From positions 186,001 through 250,000 of the forward strand of contig CASFDA010000013.1 in assembly GCA_949293335.1 (NCBI GenBank): a stretch of DNA of 64,000 bases, read 5' to 3'. The translations under genes were made by a program, and so were the position numbers. The stretch comes from an uncultured Spirochaetales bacterium (GTDB taxonomy: Bacteria; Spirochaetota; Spirochaetia; Sphaerochaetales; Sphaerochaetaceae). Shown piece by piece: positions 7,589-17,218 of this stretch; the first letter of the stretch is position 1, and every line of letters begins with the position of its first letter. The notes beneath the pieces are model-generated. The model searched no databases. It was given only the letters and a program-made list of their open reading frames with translations, and was not told where the DNA came from.

Positions 7589-8948
7589 GTTTCTCTTTAG
7601 GGACGGCATGGCCAAGGAAGTAATAAGCTGCCAGGGCCAATGCCGCTATTATCCAGCTGATAGGATAACAGGCAAACACCATCATGAATTCAGCTGAGAA
7701 GTAAGGCAGGGCAAAGAGCCATATCATTCTCAGTACGCATATCCCCACGACCGTGATGATTGTGGGGATGAATGTTTTTCCGCACCCGCGCAATGCTCCT
7801 GATAGTATTTCGATAGGCATGTATGTGATCCAGACTGGTGCAAGGAAACGCAATATCTCAACGCCAAGATTGATGACTTCCTGATCTGAGGTGAACAGCA
7901 TGATTCCCCATTTCCCAGCAACATAGAAAAGTGTCGATATCATTAGCGTCAAAGCAGTTCCCATCAGGAGAGAAAGTCTTATTGTTGTCCTTACTCTCTT
8001 GTAAAGCTCTGCTCCGAAGTTCTGTCCGACAATAGTCGTTATTGCAACTCCAAGGGCGTTTATAGCCATCCAGAAGATCGTGTCTAGTTTTCCGAACGCA
8101 GCCCACGCAGCAGCTGCATTCGTTCCATATCCGTTTATATTCACCTGTATGATTATGTTTGAGACTGTGTAGAGTGCAGATTGTATTCCCGCAGGTAGTC
8201 CGATCTTTAGTATGCTTGAAAGGATTTTCAAGTCAATCCTCACTTCCTTCCATGAAAGTCTGAGGTGATCCTTTCTCCTCATCAGGAAGAAGATTACAAG
8301 TATGGCGCTGATTATCTGGCTTATTATGGTTGCAATTGCAGCTCCATCGACATTCATCTTGAAAAATCCGACAAACAGAAGGTCAAGTACGATATTCACT
8401 CCACAACTGATGATCAGGAACCAGAGTGGCTTTTTTGAATCTCCGAACGCACGGAAAATGCCGCTCCCCATGTTGTATATGGTGTTTGCGATACTTCCCA
8501 TGAAGAATATCCTCATGTATGAAGTTGCAAGGGGAAGCACATCATCGGGAGTTCCCATCATCACTAGTATAGGGCGTGTGAACAGAACTCCAATGATTGT
8601 GATAAGAACTCCGCAGATGGTCGAGAGCGCAATGCTCGTATGAATTGCCTTTCTTGTCCCGCTTTCATATTTTGCACCATAGTACTGGCTGATCACCACA
8701 GTCGCTCCTGAAGAAAGGCCTACGAAGAAGCCTATCAGGAGGTTGATCGCAACGCTGGTTCCTCCTCCGACTGCGGCAAGGGCCTCTTTGCCCAGAAAAC
8801 GTCCGACAATGACTGCATCGGCAGTATTATATAGCTGTTGGAAGAACGTTCCGAGGAGAATAGGGAAGAAGAAAATCAGGATCTGCTTCCAGATCACCCC
8901 TTCTGTTATCGCATTGTATCTCGAATCGCCATTGATTTTCACACGCAT
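7581..8948 (-). CDS. MATE-family efflux transporter
   Basis: Inner-membrane cation-coupled multidrug/toxin exporter of 455 residues with about twelve hydrophobic segments. FFPILLGTFFQQLYNTADAV, then the glycine-rich VGRFLGKEALAAVG, is the typical MATE first helix pair, and a second related repeat starts near 240 (GLPAGIQSALYTVSN). No strong ribosome site is visible at the ATG. It is convergent with thrC and divergent from the feo operon. Substrate cannot be read from sequence. Confidence 0.9.
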   Translation of the reverse strand: MRVKINGDSRYNAITEGVIWKQILIFFFPILLGTFFQQLYNTADAVIVGRFLGKEALAAVGGGTSVAINLLIGFFVGLSSGATVVISQYYGAKYESGTRKAIHTSIALSTICGVLITIIGVLFTRPILVMMGTPDDVLPLATSYMRIFFMGSIANTIYNMGSGIFRAFGDSKKPLWFLIISCGVNIVLDLLFVGFFKMNVDGAAIATIISQIISAILVIFFLMRRKDHLRLSWKEVRIDLKILSSILKIGLPAGIQSALYTVSNIIIQVNINGYGTNAAAAWAAFGKLDTIFWMAINALGVAITTIVGQNFGAELYKRVRTTIRLSLLMGTALTLMISTLFYVAGKWGIMLFTSDQEVINLGVEILRFLAPVWITYMPIEILSGALRGCGKTFIPTIITVVGICVLRMIWLFALPYFSAEFMMVFACYPISWIIAALALAAYYFLGHAVPKEKLN

Positions 8949-9016
8949 TTATATACATCAAAGAGAACTCTTTGAGTAGAGAGAGGAAATAAAATTAGAA
9001 TACACTAATTTTTGTA

Positions 9017-9048
9017 TTGACAGCTATATTTTGTTTAACTAGACTAAC
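9017..9048 (+). promoter_or_regulatory. feo promoter with overlapping palindrome
   Basis: TTGACA (9017-9022) and TAGACT (9040-9045) are 17 bases apart. A dyad GTT-N3-CTAG-N3-AAC (9033-9048) is centred on the -10 element. This is a plausible site for a metal-responsive repressor. It is not a clear Fur or DtxR consensus, so the regulator is unassigned. Confidence 0.5.
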
Positions 9049-9086
9049 AAGCGTAAAAAGGGCTAAACCCTTTGGAGAGTTAATTG

Positions 9087-9296
9087 ATGCCATTGAATTT
9101 ATTGTCAAATGGAACATCCGGAACGATCGCGAGAGTTTCCGGAGGAGAAGAGGAGAGGAAGTTCCTTATGAACCTAGGCTTTCTTCCAGGGGTGGAAGTA
9201 AAGGTTATTAATTCCTTCTCGGGTAATATAATAGTCGATATAAAATCATCGAGAATCGCATTAAATAAGGAAATGGCAAGACACATTTTAATTTGA
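9087..9296 (+). CDS. feoA: FeoA-family protein (first copy)
   Basis: Small cytoplasmic SH3-like partner of the ferrous iron transporter FeoB. The 69 residues include the family pattern FLMNLGFLPGVEVKVI followed by a short beta-barrel and RIALNKEMARHI. The ATG at 9087 lies 9 bases after GGAG; a TTG at 9084 is also in frame. First gene of an apparent feoA-feoA-feoB operon driven from 9017. Confidence 0.85.
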   Translation: MPLNLLSNGTSGTIARVSGGEEERKFLMNLGFLPGVEVKVINSFSGNIIVDIKSSRIALNKEMARHILI

Positions 9297-9323
9297 TGTG
9301 TACTTGACTACTTTGGAGGATAT

Positions 9324-9542
9324 ATGACGCTAGGAGAAGCAGAGATCGGAAAAACTGTCATCGTCAAGAAAATCGAAGGGGATGCTGCCTACAAGAAAAG
9401 AATCATGGATATGGGGCTTACCAAAGGGACTGAAGTTTATATACGCAAAGTAGCACCTCTTGGAGATCCCGTCGAAGTAACAGTTAGAGGATACGAACTA
9501 TCTGTTAGAAAAGAAGACGCAAAGTGTGTGGAGGTAATCTGA
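9324..9542 (+). CDS. feoA: FeoA-family protein (second copy)
   Basis: Second FeoA domain protein, 72 aa, preceded by GGAGG. KKRIMDMGLTKGTEVYIRKVAPLGDP is the diagnostic FeoA stretch (seen in two pieces, residues 24-50). It is more canonical than the first copy. The stop codon overlaps the feoB start (TGATG), so translation is coupled. Two tandem FeoA proteins beside FeoB are known from other anaerobes. Confidence 0.9.
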   Translation: MTLGEAEIGKTVIVKKIEGDAAYKKRIMDMGLTKGTEVYIRKVAPLGDPVEVTVRGYELSVRKEDAKCVEVI

Positions 9543-11719
9543 TGCAATATAAATTTGCCTTGGCGGGCAACCCGAATTCGGGAAAGACTACTCTTTTCAA
9601 TGCCCTTACTGGTGCGAATCAGTACGTTGGAAACTGGCCTGGTGTTACTGTCGAGAAGAAAGAAGGAAAACTGAAGGGAAAGAAAGAGGATGAAATTACC
9701 CTAGTTGATCTTCCTGGAATTTATTCCCTTTCCCCGTATACGCTTGAAGAGGTCGTGAGCCGTAATTTCCTTCTTGATGAAAAACCCGATCTCATCATCG
9801 ATATTGTTGATGCAACGAATATTGAGAGGAATCTTTATCTGACTACACAGCTCATAGAGACTGGAATACCTGTTCTTGTTGCGCTGAATATGACAGATCT
9901 TCTTGATAAGAATGGTCTCAAGATCGATGTTGGTAGACTTTCTTCTTATATTTCTGCACCGGTTGTTGAAATAAGTGCGCTCAAGAAGAAGGGATTTGAT
10001 GAACTGATTGATAAAGCAGTTAAAATCGCGAAAGAAAAAAAGAGTTCTCTCATCAAGGATCTTTATTCTGAAGAAGTAGAAGATTCTCTCGAGAGAATAG
10101 AGGCACTTCTTCCGGAAATTCCTTCACTTGAGAAAAGATGGTATGCGGTCAAGGTATTCGAGAACGATGAGAAGATAGCTCCTCGTGTCATCAGGAAAAA
10201 AGAAGATGAGGATAAGATTGCCGATATCAGGAAAGAAATCGAGAAGAAGCGTGATGACGATGCTGAAGGCATCATCACGGATGAGAGGTACAAGTATATC
10301 CAGAAGGTCGTGAAGATCGCGGTGAGAAAGAGTTCGGCCAAGATGTCTGTTTCTGATAAGATCGATATGGTCGTAACAAACCGTATTCTTGGTCTTCCAA
10401 TATTCCTTCTTGTGATGTTTGTCGTCTATTACATCAGTGTGACGACTGTCGGAACCTGGGTCACAGACTGGACTAATGATTCCTTCGGTGGCTGGGTATC
10501 TGACCTTGCGACAAATGCGCTTTCGCTCATTGGGGCAGGAGATGTTGCCACAAGTCTTGTAGTTGACGGAATAATAGGCGGACTTGTAGCTGTTCTTGGC
10601 TTTGCCCCCCAGATGGCAATTCTCTTCTTCTTCCTTTCGATATTGGAAGACTCAGGATACATGGTACGTATTGCGTTCGTCATGGACAGGATCTTCAGGC
10701 ACTTCGGTCTTTCTGGAAAGAGCTTCATCCCTCTTTTGATATCATCTGGCTGTGGCATTCCAGGAATCATGGCAAGCCGTACTATTGAGCAGGATAATGA
10801 CAGAAGACTCACAATCATGACAGCGACATTCATCCCGTGTGGTGCAAAGCTTCCTGTAATTGCACTAATCAGTGGTGTCATTGCAACATATACGACAGGA
10901 AGCAGCATCATCGGCGGAATTCTTGCCCCTCTTATGTATTTCATTGGAATTGTTGCTGTTCTTGTCGCTGCTATCATCCTCAAGAAGACCCGTCCTTTTG
11001 CAGGAAAGAGTGCACCTTTCGTCATGGAACTGCCGAGTTACCATATCCCCTCTGCAAGAAACGTATTCATGCATGTCTGGGAACGTCTCAAGGGTTTTCT
11101 CGTCAAGGCAGGAACTATACTTTTCCTTGCTTGCGTAGTGATGTGGTTCCTCTCTGGATTCGGATTCACTGAAAATGGCTTTGGCATGGTCGAGGATAGT
11201 GCGGACAGCCTCCTGGCACTTATCGGTGGAATTATCGCACCTCTCTTTGCTCCGCTTGGTTTCGGCGAGTGGCAGCCAGTTGCGGCATCCCTTTCTGGGT
11301 TTACGGCAAAGGAAGCTATCGTATCTACTATGGGAGTCCTTGCGAATGTAGCAGGAGATACAGAAGATGCATTGAATGTCGCAAGTGGTGTTGCTATCTG
11401 GTTCCCGACAATTATCAGCGCGTTCTGTTTCCTCCTTTTCAATCTGCTTGATTCCCCATGCCTTGCTGCAATCGCAACCATGGCACAGCAGATGCAGGAC
11501 AGGAAATGGTTCTGGTTTGCAATTGTCTTCCAGAATGTATTTGCTTACTTTGTAACTCTGATGGTATATCAGATCGGTACATTCGTAACCGGAGGTGCCT
11601 TTGATCTGGGAACAGCTGTCGGAATACTGACATTATGTGTCTTTGTATATCTTCTTTTCAGAAAGAATCCATATAAAGAAATGAATGTATATTCAAAGCG
11701 CTCAGTAAGTGTAGCATAA
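9542..11719 (+). CDS. feoB: ferrous iron transporter FeoB
   Basis: GTP-gated inner-membrane Fe(II) importer of 725 residues. The N-terminal G domain shows GNPNSGKTT (G1), DLPGIYS (G3), NMTD (G4) and SALKKKG (G5). A helical spacer (about 180-270) leads to the membrane part with the two Gate motifs, including CGIPGIMASR and FIPCGAKLP, each with the conserved cysteine. Starts at ATG 9542 within the feoA stop. It is followed by a hairpin and a set of tiny genes likely linked to its function. Confidence 0.97.
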   Translation: MQYKFALAGNPNSGKTTLFNALTGANQYVGNWPGVTVEKKEGKLKGKKEDEITLVDLPGIYSLSPYTLEEVVSRNFLLDEKPDLIIDIVDATNIERNLYLTTQLIETGIPVLVALNMTDLLDKNGLKIDVGRLSSYISAPVVEISALKKKGFDELIDKAVKIAKEKKSSLIKDLYSEEVEDSLERIEALLPEIPSLEKRWYAVKVFENDEKIAPRVIRKKEDEDKIADIRKEIEKKRDDDAEGIITDERYKYIQKVVKIAVRKSSAKMSVSDKIDMVVTNRILGLPIFLLVMFVVYYISVTTVGTWVTDWTNDSFGGWVSDLATNALSLIGAGDVATSLVVDGIIGGLVAVLGFAPQMAILFFFLSILEDSGYMVRIAFVMDRIFRHFGLSGKSFIPLLISSGCGIPGIMASRTIEQDNDRRLTIMTATFIPCGAKLPVIALISGVIATYTTGSSIIGGILAPLMYFIGIVAVLVAAIILKKTRPFAGKSAPFVMELPSYHIPSARNVFMHVWERLKGFLVKAGTILFLACVVMWFLSGFGFTENGFGMVEDSADSLLALIGGIIAPLFAPLGFGEWQPVAASLSGFTAKEAIVSTMGVLANVAGDTEDALNVASGVAIWFPTIISAFCFLLFNLLDSPCLAAIATMAQQMQDRKWFWFAIVFQNVFAYFVTLMVYQIGTFVTGGAFDLGTAVGILTLCVFVYLLFRKNPYKEMNVYSKRSVSVA

Positions 11720-11730
11720 TTGTGTTCATT

Positions 11731-11759
11731 CTCCTTTCCTCCCTTCAGGGAGGGAGGAG
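11731..11759 (+). promoter_or_regulatory. hairpin between feoB and the Cys-rich gene
   Basis: CCTCCC (11738-11743) pairs with GGGAGG (11748-11753) on a TTCA loop, extended by CTCC/GGAG across a small internal loop. No T-tract follows, so it may lower or stabilise expression at this junction rather than terminate. Confidence 0.45.
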
Positions 11760-11774
11760 TTAGTGAGGAGAGAG

Positions 11775-11954
11775 ATGGCAGATTTCATTGTAGTGGCTGT
11801 GGTCATGATTCTTGCGCTTCTTGCAGTGTTCAAGATAAGGAAAGATAAAAAGAATGGAAAATGTACAGGATGTACTGAAGCTTCATGCTCACATTGCCGT
11901 TTTCAGGATGATGAATACATCTCGAGACTGATCAGGGAAAAGAGGAAAGAGTAG
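11775..11954 (+). CDS. FeoB-associated Cys-rich membrane protein
   Basis: A 59-residue protein with one N-terminal membrane helix (FIVVAVVMILALLAVF), a short basic stretch, then a cysteine cluster CTGCTEASCSHC. This matches the small FeoB-associated Cys-rich family found behind feoB in many anaerobes, thought to assist FeoB. The ATG at 11775 follows GAGGAG by 4 bases; an in-frame GTG at 11763 is less likely. Confidence 0.75.
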   Translation: MADFIVVAVVMILALLAVFKIRKDKKNGKCTGCTEASCSHCRFQDDEYISRLIREKRKE

Positions 11955-11955
11955 G

Positions 11956-12063
11956 ATGGGATCATCTACAGGCTCAATGCTGTTGTTCATTGTTTTCTTT
12001 CTGGCTGTCTATTTCATCGCTCTTTTCGTGATGTTCCTTATAAAGAAGATTAGACGACGATGA
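11956..12063 (+). CDS. 35-residue membrane miniprotein
   Basis: A short gene between two Feo-linked genes. It starts one base after the preceding stop and overlaps the next start (ATGA at 12060), so it is embedded in the operon. The product is a single membrane helix (MLLFIVFFLAVYFIALFVMF) with a basic tail KKIRRR. The tight junctions on both sides and the clean helix are the case for it being real; no homologue is recognised. Similar single-helix proteins could act as small FeoB-complex subunits, which is inference. Confidence 0.55.
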   Translation: MGSSTGSMLLFIVFFLAVYFIALFVMFLIKKIRRR

Positions 12064-12404
12064 CAGATATAATCATTTTCATACTGGTGTTGCTTCTCTT
12101 GATAGTTGCAGGAAAAAAGAGCATCAGGCATTTCAAGGGTGAGTGTTCCTGCTCCTCTTCTGCAGGAACAGGCAAAAGAGAAGAGAAGAAGCTCAGCGAG
12201 ATAAGGGATGTTGTTTCTTTCCATGTCGATGGAATGCATTGCGAGAACTGCGAGAGAAGAATTGAGGACAGGCTCAATTCACTTGACGGCCTGAGTGCAG
12301 AGGCAGATTTCAAAAAAAGGATTTGCACGGTTTCATCAGAAGGAAAGATAGATATTCAGAAAGTCAGGTCAATAATCGAAGACCTCGGCTATACGGTTAG
12401 GTAA
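12060..12404 (+). CDS. membrane-anchored heavy-metal-associated domain protein
   Basis: 114 residues: an N-terminal membrane helix (IIIFILVLLLLIVAG), a short Cys-rich linker with CSCSSS, then an HMA ferredoxin-like domain with the metal-binding motif GMHCENC (residues 58-64). The front half resembles the FeoB-associated Cys-rich family and the back half a copper/metal chaperone, so it looks like a fusion of the two. Last gene of the feo operon. It probably handles metal at the inner face of the membrane. Confidence 0.75.
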   Translation: MTDIIIFILVLLLLIVAGKKSIRHFKGECSCSSSAGTGKREEKKLSEIRDVVSFHVDGMHCENCERRIEDRLNSLDGLSAEADFKKRICTVSSEGKIDIQKVRSIIEDLGYTVR

Positions 12405-12557
12405 AAACGGGAGTGCTGCAGAACGTGGCACTCTCTTGCTGTCTCTGGAGAAGACAGTAATTTCTTATCCCATAAAGCTTCCACTCTGTCAGTACTCGAT
12501 TACAATCCGGACATCGGACAGTGTTAATTCTATCTTCATTTGCCTTTTAACGAACAA

Positions 12558-12625
12558 AGCAGGACCGAAGTCCTGCTCTGTGATTTGAGATGCTGCCGAT
12601 TCTCAAAAAGTGAGTATTTCGGCAG
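12558..12625. other. two strong hairpins between convergent genes
   Basis: AGCAGGAC/GTCCTGCT (12558-12565, 12570-12577) closes on a CGAA tetraloop. CTGCCGA/TCGGCAG (12593-12599, 12619-12625) encloses a smaller CTCA/TGAG stem. Neither has a clear T-tract. They lie between the 3' ends of the HMA gene and the phosphofructokinase gene and may protect or end both transcripts. Confidence 0.5.
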
Positions 12626-12647
12626 TCACATTTCGTAAAGGAATTGC

Positions 12648-14306
12648 TTATTCCTGATGCTCCAGAGAAAGTGTCCTTGTCGGAATATCACAAACGCTGC
12701 TAGGCCCGTAGTACTGGATAGCTCCAGGGAAGGTGAAGCAAGTCTCTACTGCCCACTTGTCCCTATGCGATGCAAAGTATGCAAATGGCTTTCCATCAAG
12801 TTCGACAAGTGCCTTCTTGATAACGGGCTTCTTGACTCCGCTCCTCTGCTCGAGATTCATCATCTTTGTGATTGGAATACCGCCAGCCTTCCATTCATCC
12901 GCACTCTTGCTGAGATTGCTGATGGTAGAAAGATAGCCTGTGTATCCATTAGAGATGAGCATGAATGCATTGTATCCGAGGCTGTAGCAGTAGTCAGCGT
13001 CGAAGTTTGACGGGAATGCACATCTTCCTTCATATCCGAAGAAGTGGGAGAGGGTAGAGAACTTTCCATTGTACTTGCCTTCCTTCTTGAGCTCTTTGAG
13101 CTTTACCTCGCAAAGCGCAATGAGAAGCTTCTCTGTCTCGATGCGGGAGACCTGAACGTTTCCATGGGGATCCCTGTCCATCAGAAGCTGTTTCTCGATT
13201 TCGAGAGGGAGAGATGCGAATACACCAAAACTCTCAGCTGTCAGGTTCTTTTTCATGAAAGCATATTTCTCGTCCCATTCGGAAATTGCATTGAACTCGT
13301 CTTTCTTGAGTGCGACTATGTCATTGAGTTCTCCGATGAGCTTCTTGACTTCAGGAACGAATTCGATGAGTCCCTCAGGAACTATGACAACACCATAGTT
13401 AAGTCCTTTCTCAGCTCTCTTCACGACAGAAGATACAACAACATCTGCAATATCAGAAAGGCTCATCTGCTTCTTCTCGACTTCCTCGCTGATGAGACAG
13501 ATGTTAGGCTGTGTTTCAAGGGCGCATTCAAGGGCGATGTGAGATGCAGAACGTCCCATTACCTTTATGAAGTGCCAGTACTTCTTAGCACTGTTTGCAT
13601 CGCGTTCAATGTTTCCGATCAGTTCTGAATATGTCTTTGTCGCTGTATCGAAACCGAATGATACTTCGATGACATCATTCTTCAGATCTCCGTCGATTGT
13701 CTTAGGACATCCGATGACCTGAACACCACTGTTTGTCTTTGCAAAATATTCGGCAAGAACGGCTGCGTTTGTGTTGCTGTCATCTCCGCCGATGATGACT
13801 ATGGCTGTGATGCCATGTTTCTTGCAGACTTCTGCCGCGACAGCGAATTGTTCTTCTGTCTCAAGCTTGGTTCGGCCAGATCCGATGATGTCGAATCCTC
13901 CGGTATTCCTGAACATATTGATGTAATCATCTGTAAGCTCGATATAATCATCGTCCAGAAGGCCAGAAGGGCCCTGCTTGAATCCAAGAAGAACGTTCTC
14001 CTTGCTTGCTTTCTTGAGAGCATCGTAAAGACCAGTGATGACATTGTGTCCACCAGGAGCCTGACCTCCGGAAAGGATTACGCCAACAACTTCTTTTCTC
14101 TTTTTTGCATGGCTCTTTCCCTTCTTGAACTCGACTTCTTTCATTCCGTAAGTATTTGGAAAGAGCTTCTTGATCTCCTCCTGATCGCTTACACTTTCTG
14201 TCGTCTTGCCTTCAACAGCCTCGATTTCTCCAATTTCGTGCCTCAGCATGCTTGGAAGCTTTGGCTGATACTCATAACGTGCCTTCTGTAAAGGTGATAG
14301 ATCCAT
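12648..14306 (-). CDS. pfp: diphosphate-dependent 6-phosphofructokinase
   Basis: Phosphorylates fructose 6-phosphate with pyrophosphate in glycolysis, reversibly. It is the long type (552 aa) found in spirochaetes and plants. [10 protein letters not shown] is the phosphate loop, GGDDSNTNA carries the Asp that favours pyrophosphate over [11 protein letters not shown] holds the catalytic Asp and MGRSASHIA the sugar-phosphate contact. The ATG at 14306 follows GGAGG by 8 bases; an upstream ATG at 14330 lies before that site. Divergent from the YaiI gene. Confidence 0.95.
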   Translation of the reverse strand: MDLSPLQKARYEYQPKLPSMLRHEIGEIEAVEGKTTESVSDQEEIKKLFPNTYGMKEVEFKKGKSHAKKRKEVVGVILSGGQAPGGHNVITGLYDALKKASKENVLLGFKQGPSGLLDDDYIELTDDYINMFRNTGGFDIIGSGRTKLETEEQFAVAAEVCKKHGITAIVIIGGDDSNTNAAVLAEYFAKTNSGVQVIGCPKTIDGDLKNDVIEVSFGFDTATKTYSELIGNIERDANSAKKYWHFIKVMGRSASHIALECALETQPNICLISEEVEKKQMSLSDIADVVVSSVVKRAEKGLNYGVVIVPEGLIEFVPEVKKLIGELNDIVALKKDEFNAISEWDEKYAFMKKNLTAESFGVFASLPLEIEKQLLMDRDPHGNVQVSRIETEKLLIALCEVKLKELKKEGKYNGKFSTLSHFFGYEGRCAFPSNFDADYCYSLGYNAFMLISNGYTGYLSTISNLSKSADEWKAGGIPITKMMNLEQRSGVKKPVIKKALVELDGKPFAYFASHRDKWAVETCFTFPGAIQYYGPSSVCDIPTRTLSLEHQE

Positions 14307-14407
14307 ATAGGTTTCCTCCACATTGATCATGATAAATGAAATCGGTGTATTCTGTCAGCAAAAAGCCTTCCACATCAGCGCTTTCCGCCTTAGTATCTTT
14401 TCTAGAG

Positions 14408-14956
14408 ATGATGTCTTTGTTCATAGATGCCGACAGTCTCCCTAAAAGGGAGAGGGAAATATTACTGAGGAGAATACGAAAGGAAGGGCTGGAAGCTTAC
14501 TTTGTCGCAGACAGGATCCTTTCTGATGTGAGACTGGCAATAGAGGAGGATACTGCAGATAAACGGTCCGCCTACCGGGACATCCTTCCTCGCAAAGAGA
14601 TGAAGAAAATAAAGAGCGGCATACATATGATCGTTGTAGCGACAGACGAGAACAGCGCTGATGACGAGATCGTACGGATCGCAGAGCCTCCCTCTCTGGC
14701 TATAACCCATGACATTCCTCTTGCAAAAAGACTGATTGACAAGGGGATAACTGTCATGGATGACAGGGGCCATGAACTCGGGAAGGATAACATAAACGAA
14801 CGGCTCTCTATGCGTTCTTTCATGCAGGATCTCAGAGAAAGTGGTTTTGAAAGTGAAAAGACTAAAGCCTTGACTGAAAGGGATATCGCTAACTTTTCCA
14901 ATACTCTCGACAGGTTGATAATGAGGTTGAAAAAAGCCCCAGACTGCGGTAAGTGA
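14408..14956 (+). CDS. YaiI/YqxD family protein (UPF0178)
   Basis: Conserved bacterial PIN-like protein of unknown role. FIDADSLP near the N terminus corresponds to the family VDADACP motif, and LAITHDIPLAKRLIDKG with DDRGHELGKDNI matches the second half of the family. The conserved part starts with the ATG pair at 14408/14411; an in-frame ATG at 14336 would add a 24-residue Ser-rich extension. No good ribosome site decides between them. About 183 aa from 14408. Confidence 0.75.
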   Translation: MMSLFIDADSLPKREREILLRRIRKEGLEAYFVADRILSDVRLAIEEDTADKRSAYRDILPRKEMKKIKSGIHMIVVATDENSADDEIVRIAEPPSLAITHDIPLAKRLIDKGITVMDDRGHELGKDNINERLSMRSFMQDLRESGFESEKTKALTERDIANFSNTLDRLIMRLKKAPDCGK

Positions 14957-15158
14957 AAATTTTGGGGTAGTATGGCATTCCGCAGCCTGAGGCAAAGGAT
15001 TTAGAACTTGCTTGAGATTATAATCCAACGAAAAAGTTTGAATTTGAAGTAGAAATAACGCTTTTGTGTTGCTTCAGTGAATTATTTTTGTAAAAGCAAC
15101 TTTTTTGTGCAGGGTGTGCAAATTAAGCAGTTTCCAACTTTGCCGCATTATTCAGGAC

Positions 15159-15650
15159 ATGAAGAAACCAATAGCACTAGATGGAAGTTTTACAGATGAG
15201 GAAATCAAACGCCTTTCACTTGATTTCCAGATAGTCAAGGACAAAAGTTATGAATACATGTTTGTGAAAGGGCAGAGCCTTTTCCGCATTGCAAGTGATT
15301 ACAGCGAATGTGCATCCTGTTCTGCAACGTTGGTGATCGTTACTGAAAATCTGCGGGTTGCACTCCTGGAATCTGCATTCCCTTCCTCCATTGTCATCAG
15401 GGACGACTGGGTGATTCCTGAAAACAGAGAAAAAAGGAAGGAGCCTTTCTTCTCGCAGAGAGAGGAAAAACTCCTTTCTGAACTTGAATATGGCCTCTCG
15501 ACGAAAGAGCTATGCCAGAAGATGGCGCTCTCTGAAAGAAGCCTGAGAAGGATGAAAGAGAAGCTCCTTGAGAAAACAGGACTTTTCTCGACACAGCAAC
15601 TTGCGCTCTATTCGCTCCTTCATGATCTGGTCAGAATTCAGCGCTCTTGA
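15159..15650 (+). CDS. LuxR-type helix-turn-helix regulator
   Basis: 163-residue protein with a C-terminal LuxR-like DNA-binding domain: [20 protein letters not shown], then an [15 protein letters not shown] recognition-helix region (about residues 95-150). The N-terminal 90 residues do not show the acidic pocket and phosphorylated Asp of a receiver, so it may be a degenerate receiver or another sensor. The ATG at 15159 is chosen because the extension from 15105 has no family character. Its 3' end overlaps asnS on the other strand by 20 bases. Target genes unknown. Confidence 0.65.
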   Translation: MKKPIALDGSFTDEEIKRLSLDFQIVKDKSYEYMFVKGQSLFRIASDYSECASCSATLVIVTENLRVALLESAFPSSIVIRDDWVIPENREKRKEPFFSQREEKLLSELEYGLSTKELCQKMALSERSLRRMKEKLLEKTGLFSTQQLALYSLLHDLVRIQRS

Positions 15651-17004
15651 CGTACCTCGGATATGGAATGACATCCCTGATGTTCTGCACACCAGTTACG
15701 TATTGCACTGCGCGTTCGAAGCCAAGTCCGAATCCTGAATGTGGTACAGAACCGAATTTGCGGAGCTCAAGATACCACCAGTAATCCTCTTCTTTCAGGC
15801 CAAGCTCCTGCATCCTCTCCTTGAGGACATCGAGCCTCCATTCACGTTCAGAACCTCCGATGATCTCTCCAAGCCTCGGGGCAAGGACATCCATGCCCCT
15901 CACAGTCTTCCCGTCATCGTTCATCTTCATATAGAATGCCTTGATCTCTTTCGGATAGTCAGTAACGATGACCGGACGTTTTGCAACGACTTCCGTCAGA
16001 TATCTTTCGTGTTCGCTCTGGATATCAGAGCCCCAGTGAACCTGATACTCGAACTTGTCATTCACTTTTTCGAGGATTGAGATCGCATCTGTGTATGTCA
16101 TGTGCTCGAATGGACTGTTGATGACGTGCTCAAGTGTCTCAATGACACCCTTGAGGACAAAGTTGTCAAAGAAAGCCATGTCTTCAGGGTTCTTTTCGAG
16201 GACGCGTGAAAAAACATACTTGAGGAATTTCTCTGCTACCTCCATATCCCCATAGAGATCAGTAAAGGCCATTTCTGGTTCAACCATCCAGAACTCTGCG
16301 AGATGGCGTGTTGTGTTACTGTTCTCTGCCCTGAATGTCGGTCCGAATGTATAGATATCCTTCAGTGCGAGCGCATATGTCTCTCCCTCAAGCTGGCCAG
16401 AGACAGTCAGATTGGCCATCTTTCCAAAGAAGTCCTTTGTGTAATCCACTTTTCCATCTTCGCCCTTTGGTACGTTTTCCAGATCGAGTGTAGTTACCTG
16501 GAATTGTTCCCCCGCACCCTCACAGTCACTTGCTGTGATGATTGGGGTGTTCACATATACGAAACCATTTTCCTGGAAGAATGAGTGGATGGCATAGCTC
16601 ATTGTATTGCGGACACGCGCAACAGCTCCGAAGAGATTTGTCCTAGCTCTCAGATGAGCCTTTTCCCGGAGAAATTCGACTGTGTGCCTCTTCTTCTGGA
16701 GAGGATAGTCATCAGGGCATTCCCCGATGAGTGCAATGGATGTGAGCGAGAGTTCGACTTTCTGTTCTCCGTGACTCTCGACTATAACTCCCTCTGCGTG
16801 AACGGAGGAGCCTGTAGAGATGCCATCGAGATTGATGTCATTCAGCTTTTCCTTGTCGATAACAACCTGAAGACCCTTCAGTGAAGAGCCATCGTTCAGT
16901 TCCAGAAAAGTTACGTTCTTTCCGTCCCTTCTCGTCCTGACCCAGCCCTCGGCAACTACTATTTTTTCTGAGGGCGCTGTATTGAGTAGATCCTTTATTC
17001 TCAT
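15631..17004 (-). CDS. asnS: asparaginyl-tRNA synthetase
   Basis: Class IIb aminoacyl-tRNA synthetase of 457 aa. The N-terminal OB-fold anticodon-binding domain ([20 protein letters not shown]) is followed by the class II core with motif 2 ([15 protein letters not shown]) and motif 3 ([13 protein letters not shown]). ATG 17004 is 8 bases after AAGG; a GTG at 17013 is in frame but worse placed. Together with asnA at 22062 it gives the cell its own asparagine and Asn-tRNA route. Confidence 0.96.
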   Translation of the reverse strand: MRIKDLLNTAPSEKIVVAEGWVRTRRDGKNVTFLELNDGSSLKGLQVVIDKEKLNDINLDGISTGSSVHAEGVIVESHGEQKVELSLTSIALIGECPDDYPLQKKRHTVEFLREKAHLRARTNLFGAVARVRNTMSYAIHSFFQENGFVYVNTPIITASDCEGAGEQFQVTTLDLENVPKGEDGKVDYTKDFFGKMANLTVSGQLEGETYALALKDIYTFGPTFRAENSNTTRHLAEFWMVEPEMAFTDLYGDMEVAEKFLKYVFSRVLEKNPEDMAFFDNFVLKGVIETLEHVINSPFEHMTYTDAISILEKVNDKFEYQVHWGSDIQSEHERYLTEVVAKRPVIVTDYPKEIKAFYMKMNDDGKTVRGMDVLAPRLGEIIGGSEREWRLDVLKERMQELGLKEEDYWWYLELRKFGSVPHSGFGLGFERAVQYVTGVQNIRDVIPYPRYVKSAEF

Positions 17005-17046
17005 ATTCCTCACCTTGGAAATTGATATGATTATTCACTTTTTGAC

Positions 17047-17066
17047 CTAGGGTGATCAACACCTAG
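17047..17066. promoter_or_regulatory. inverted repeat upstream of asnS
   Basis: CTAGGGTG and CACCTAG form a 7-bp stem with one bulged G and a 5-base loop, 43 bases upstream of the asnS start and divergent from the WalJ gene. It could be an operator or leader hairpin; no T-box signature is present. Confidence 0.3.
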
Positions 17067-17218
17067 AGGAAAGTATATAAACTTGTACTATCAGGCGAAT
17101 AGTTAATTAGCACTACGGTGGATATAGGTAGTTATTGATTCAAATCATGTAAAATTAGGGATAGATATCCATACTCCATCTTGCTGTAAAATGAAAACAT
17201 CTTAATTGGGAGTTCTCG

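Noticed and set aside
10429-11025. 198-codon frame antisense to feoB
   Set aside because: Mirror of a highly constrained membrane gene; no ribosome site or motif. The same applies to frames antisense to thrA, pfp and ykoD.
17014-17218. T-box riboswitch upstream of asnS
   Set aside because: Only a short inverted repeat is present; the conserved T-box sequence and specifier structure are missing.
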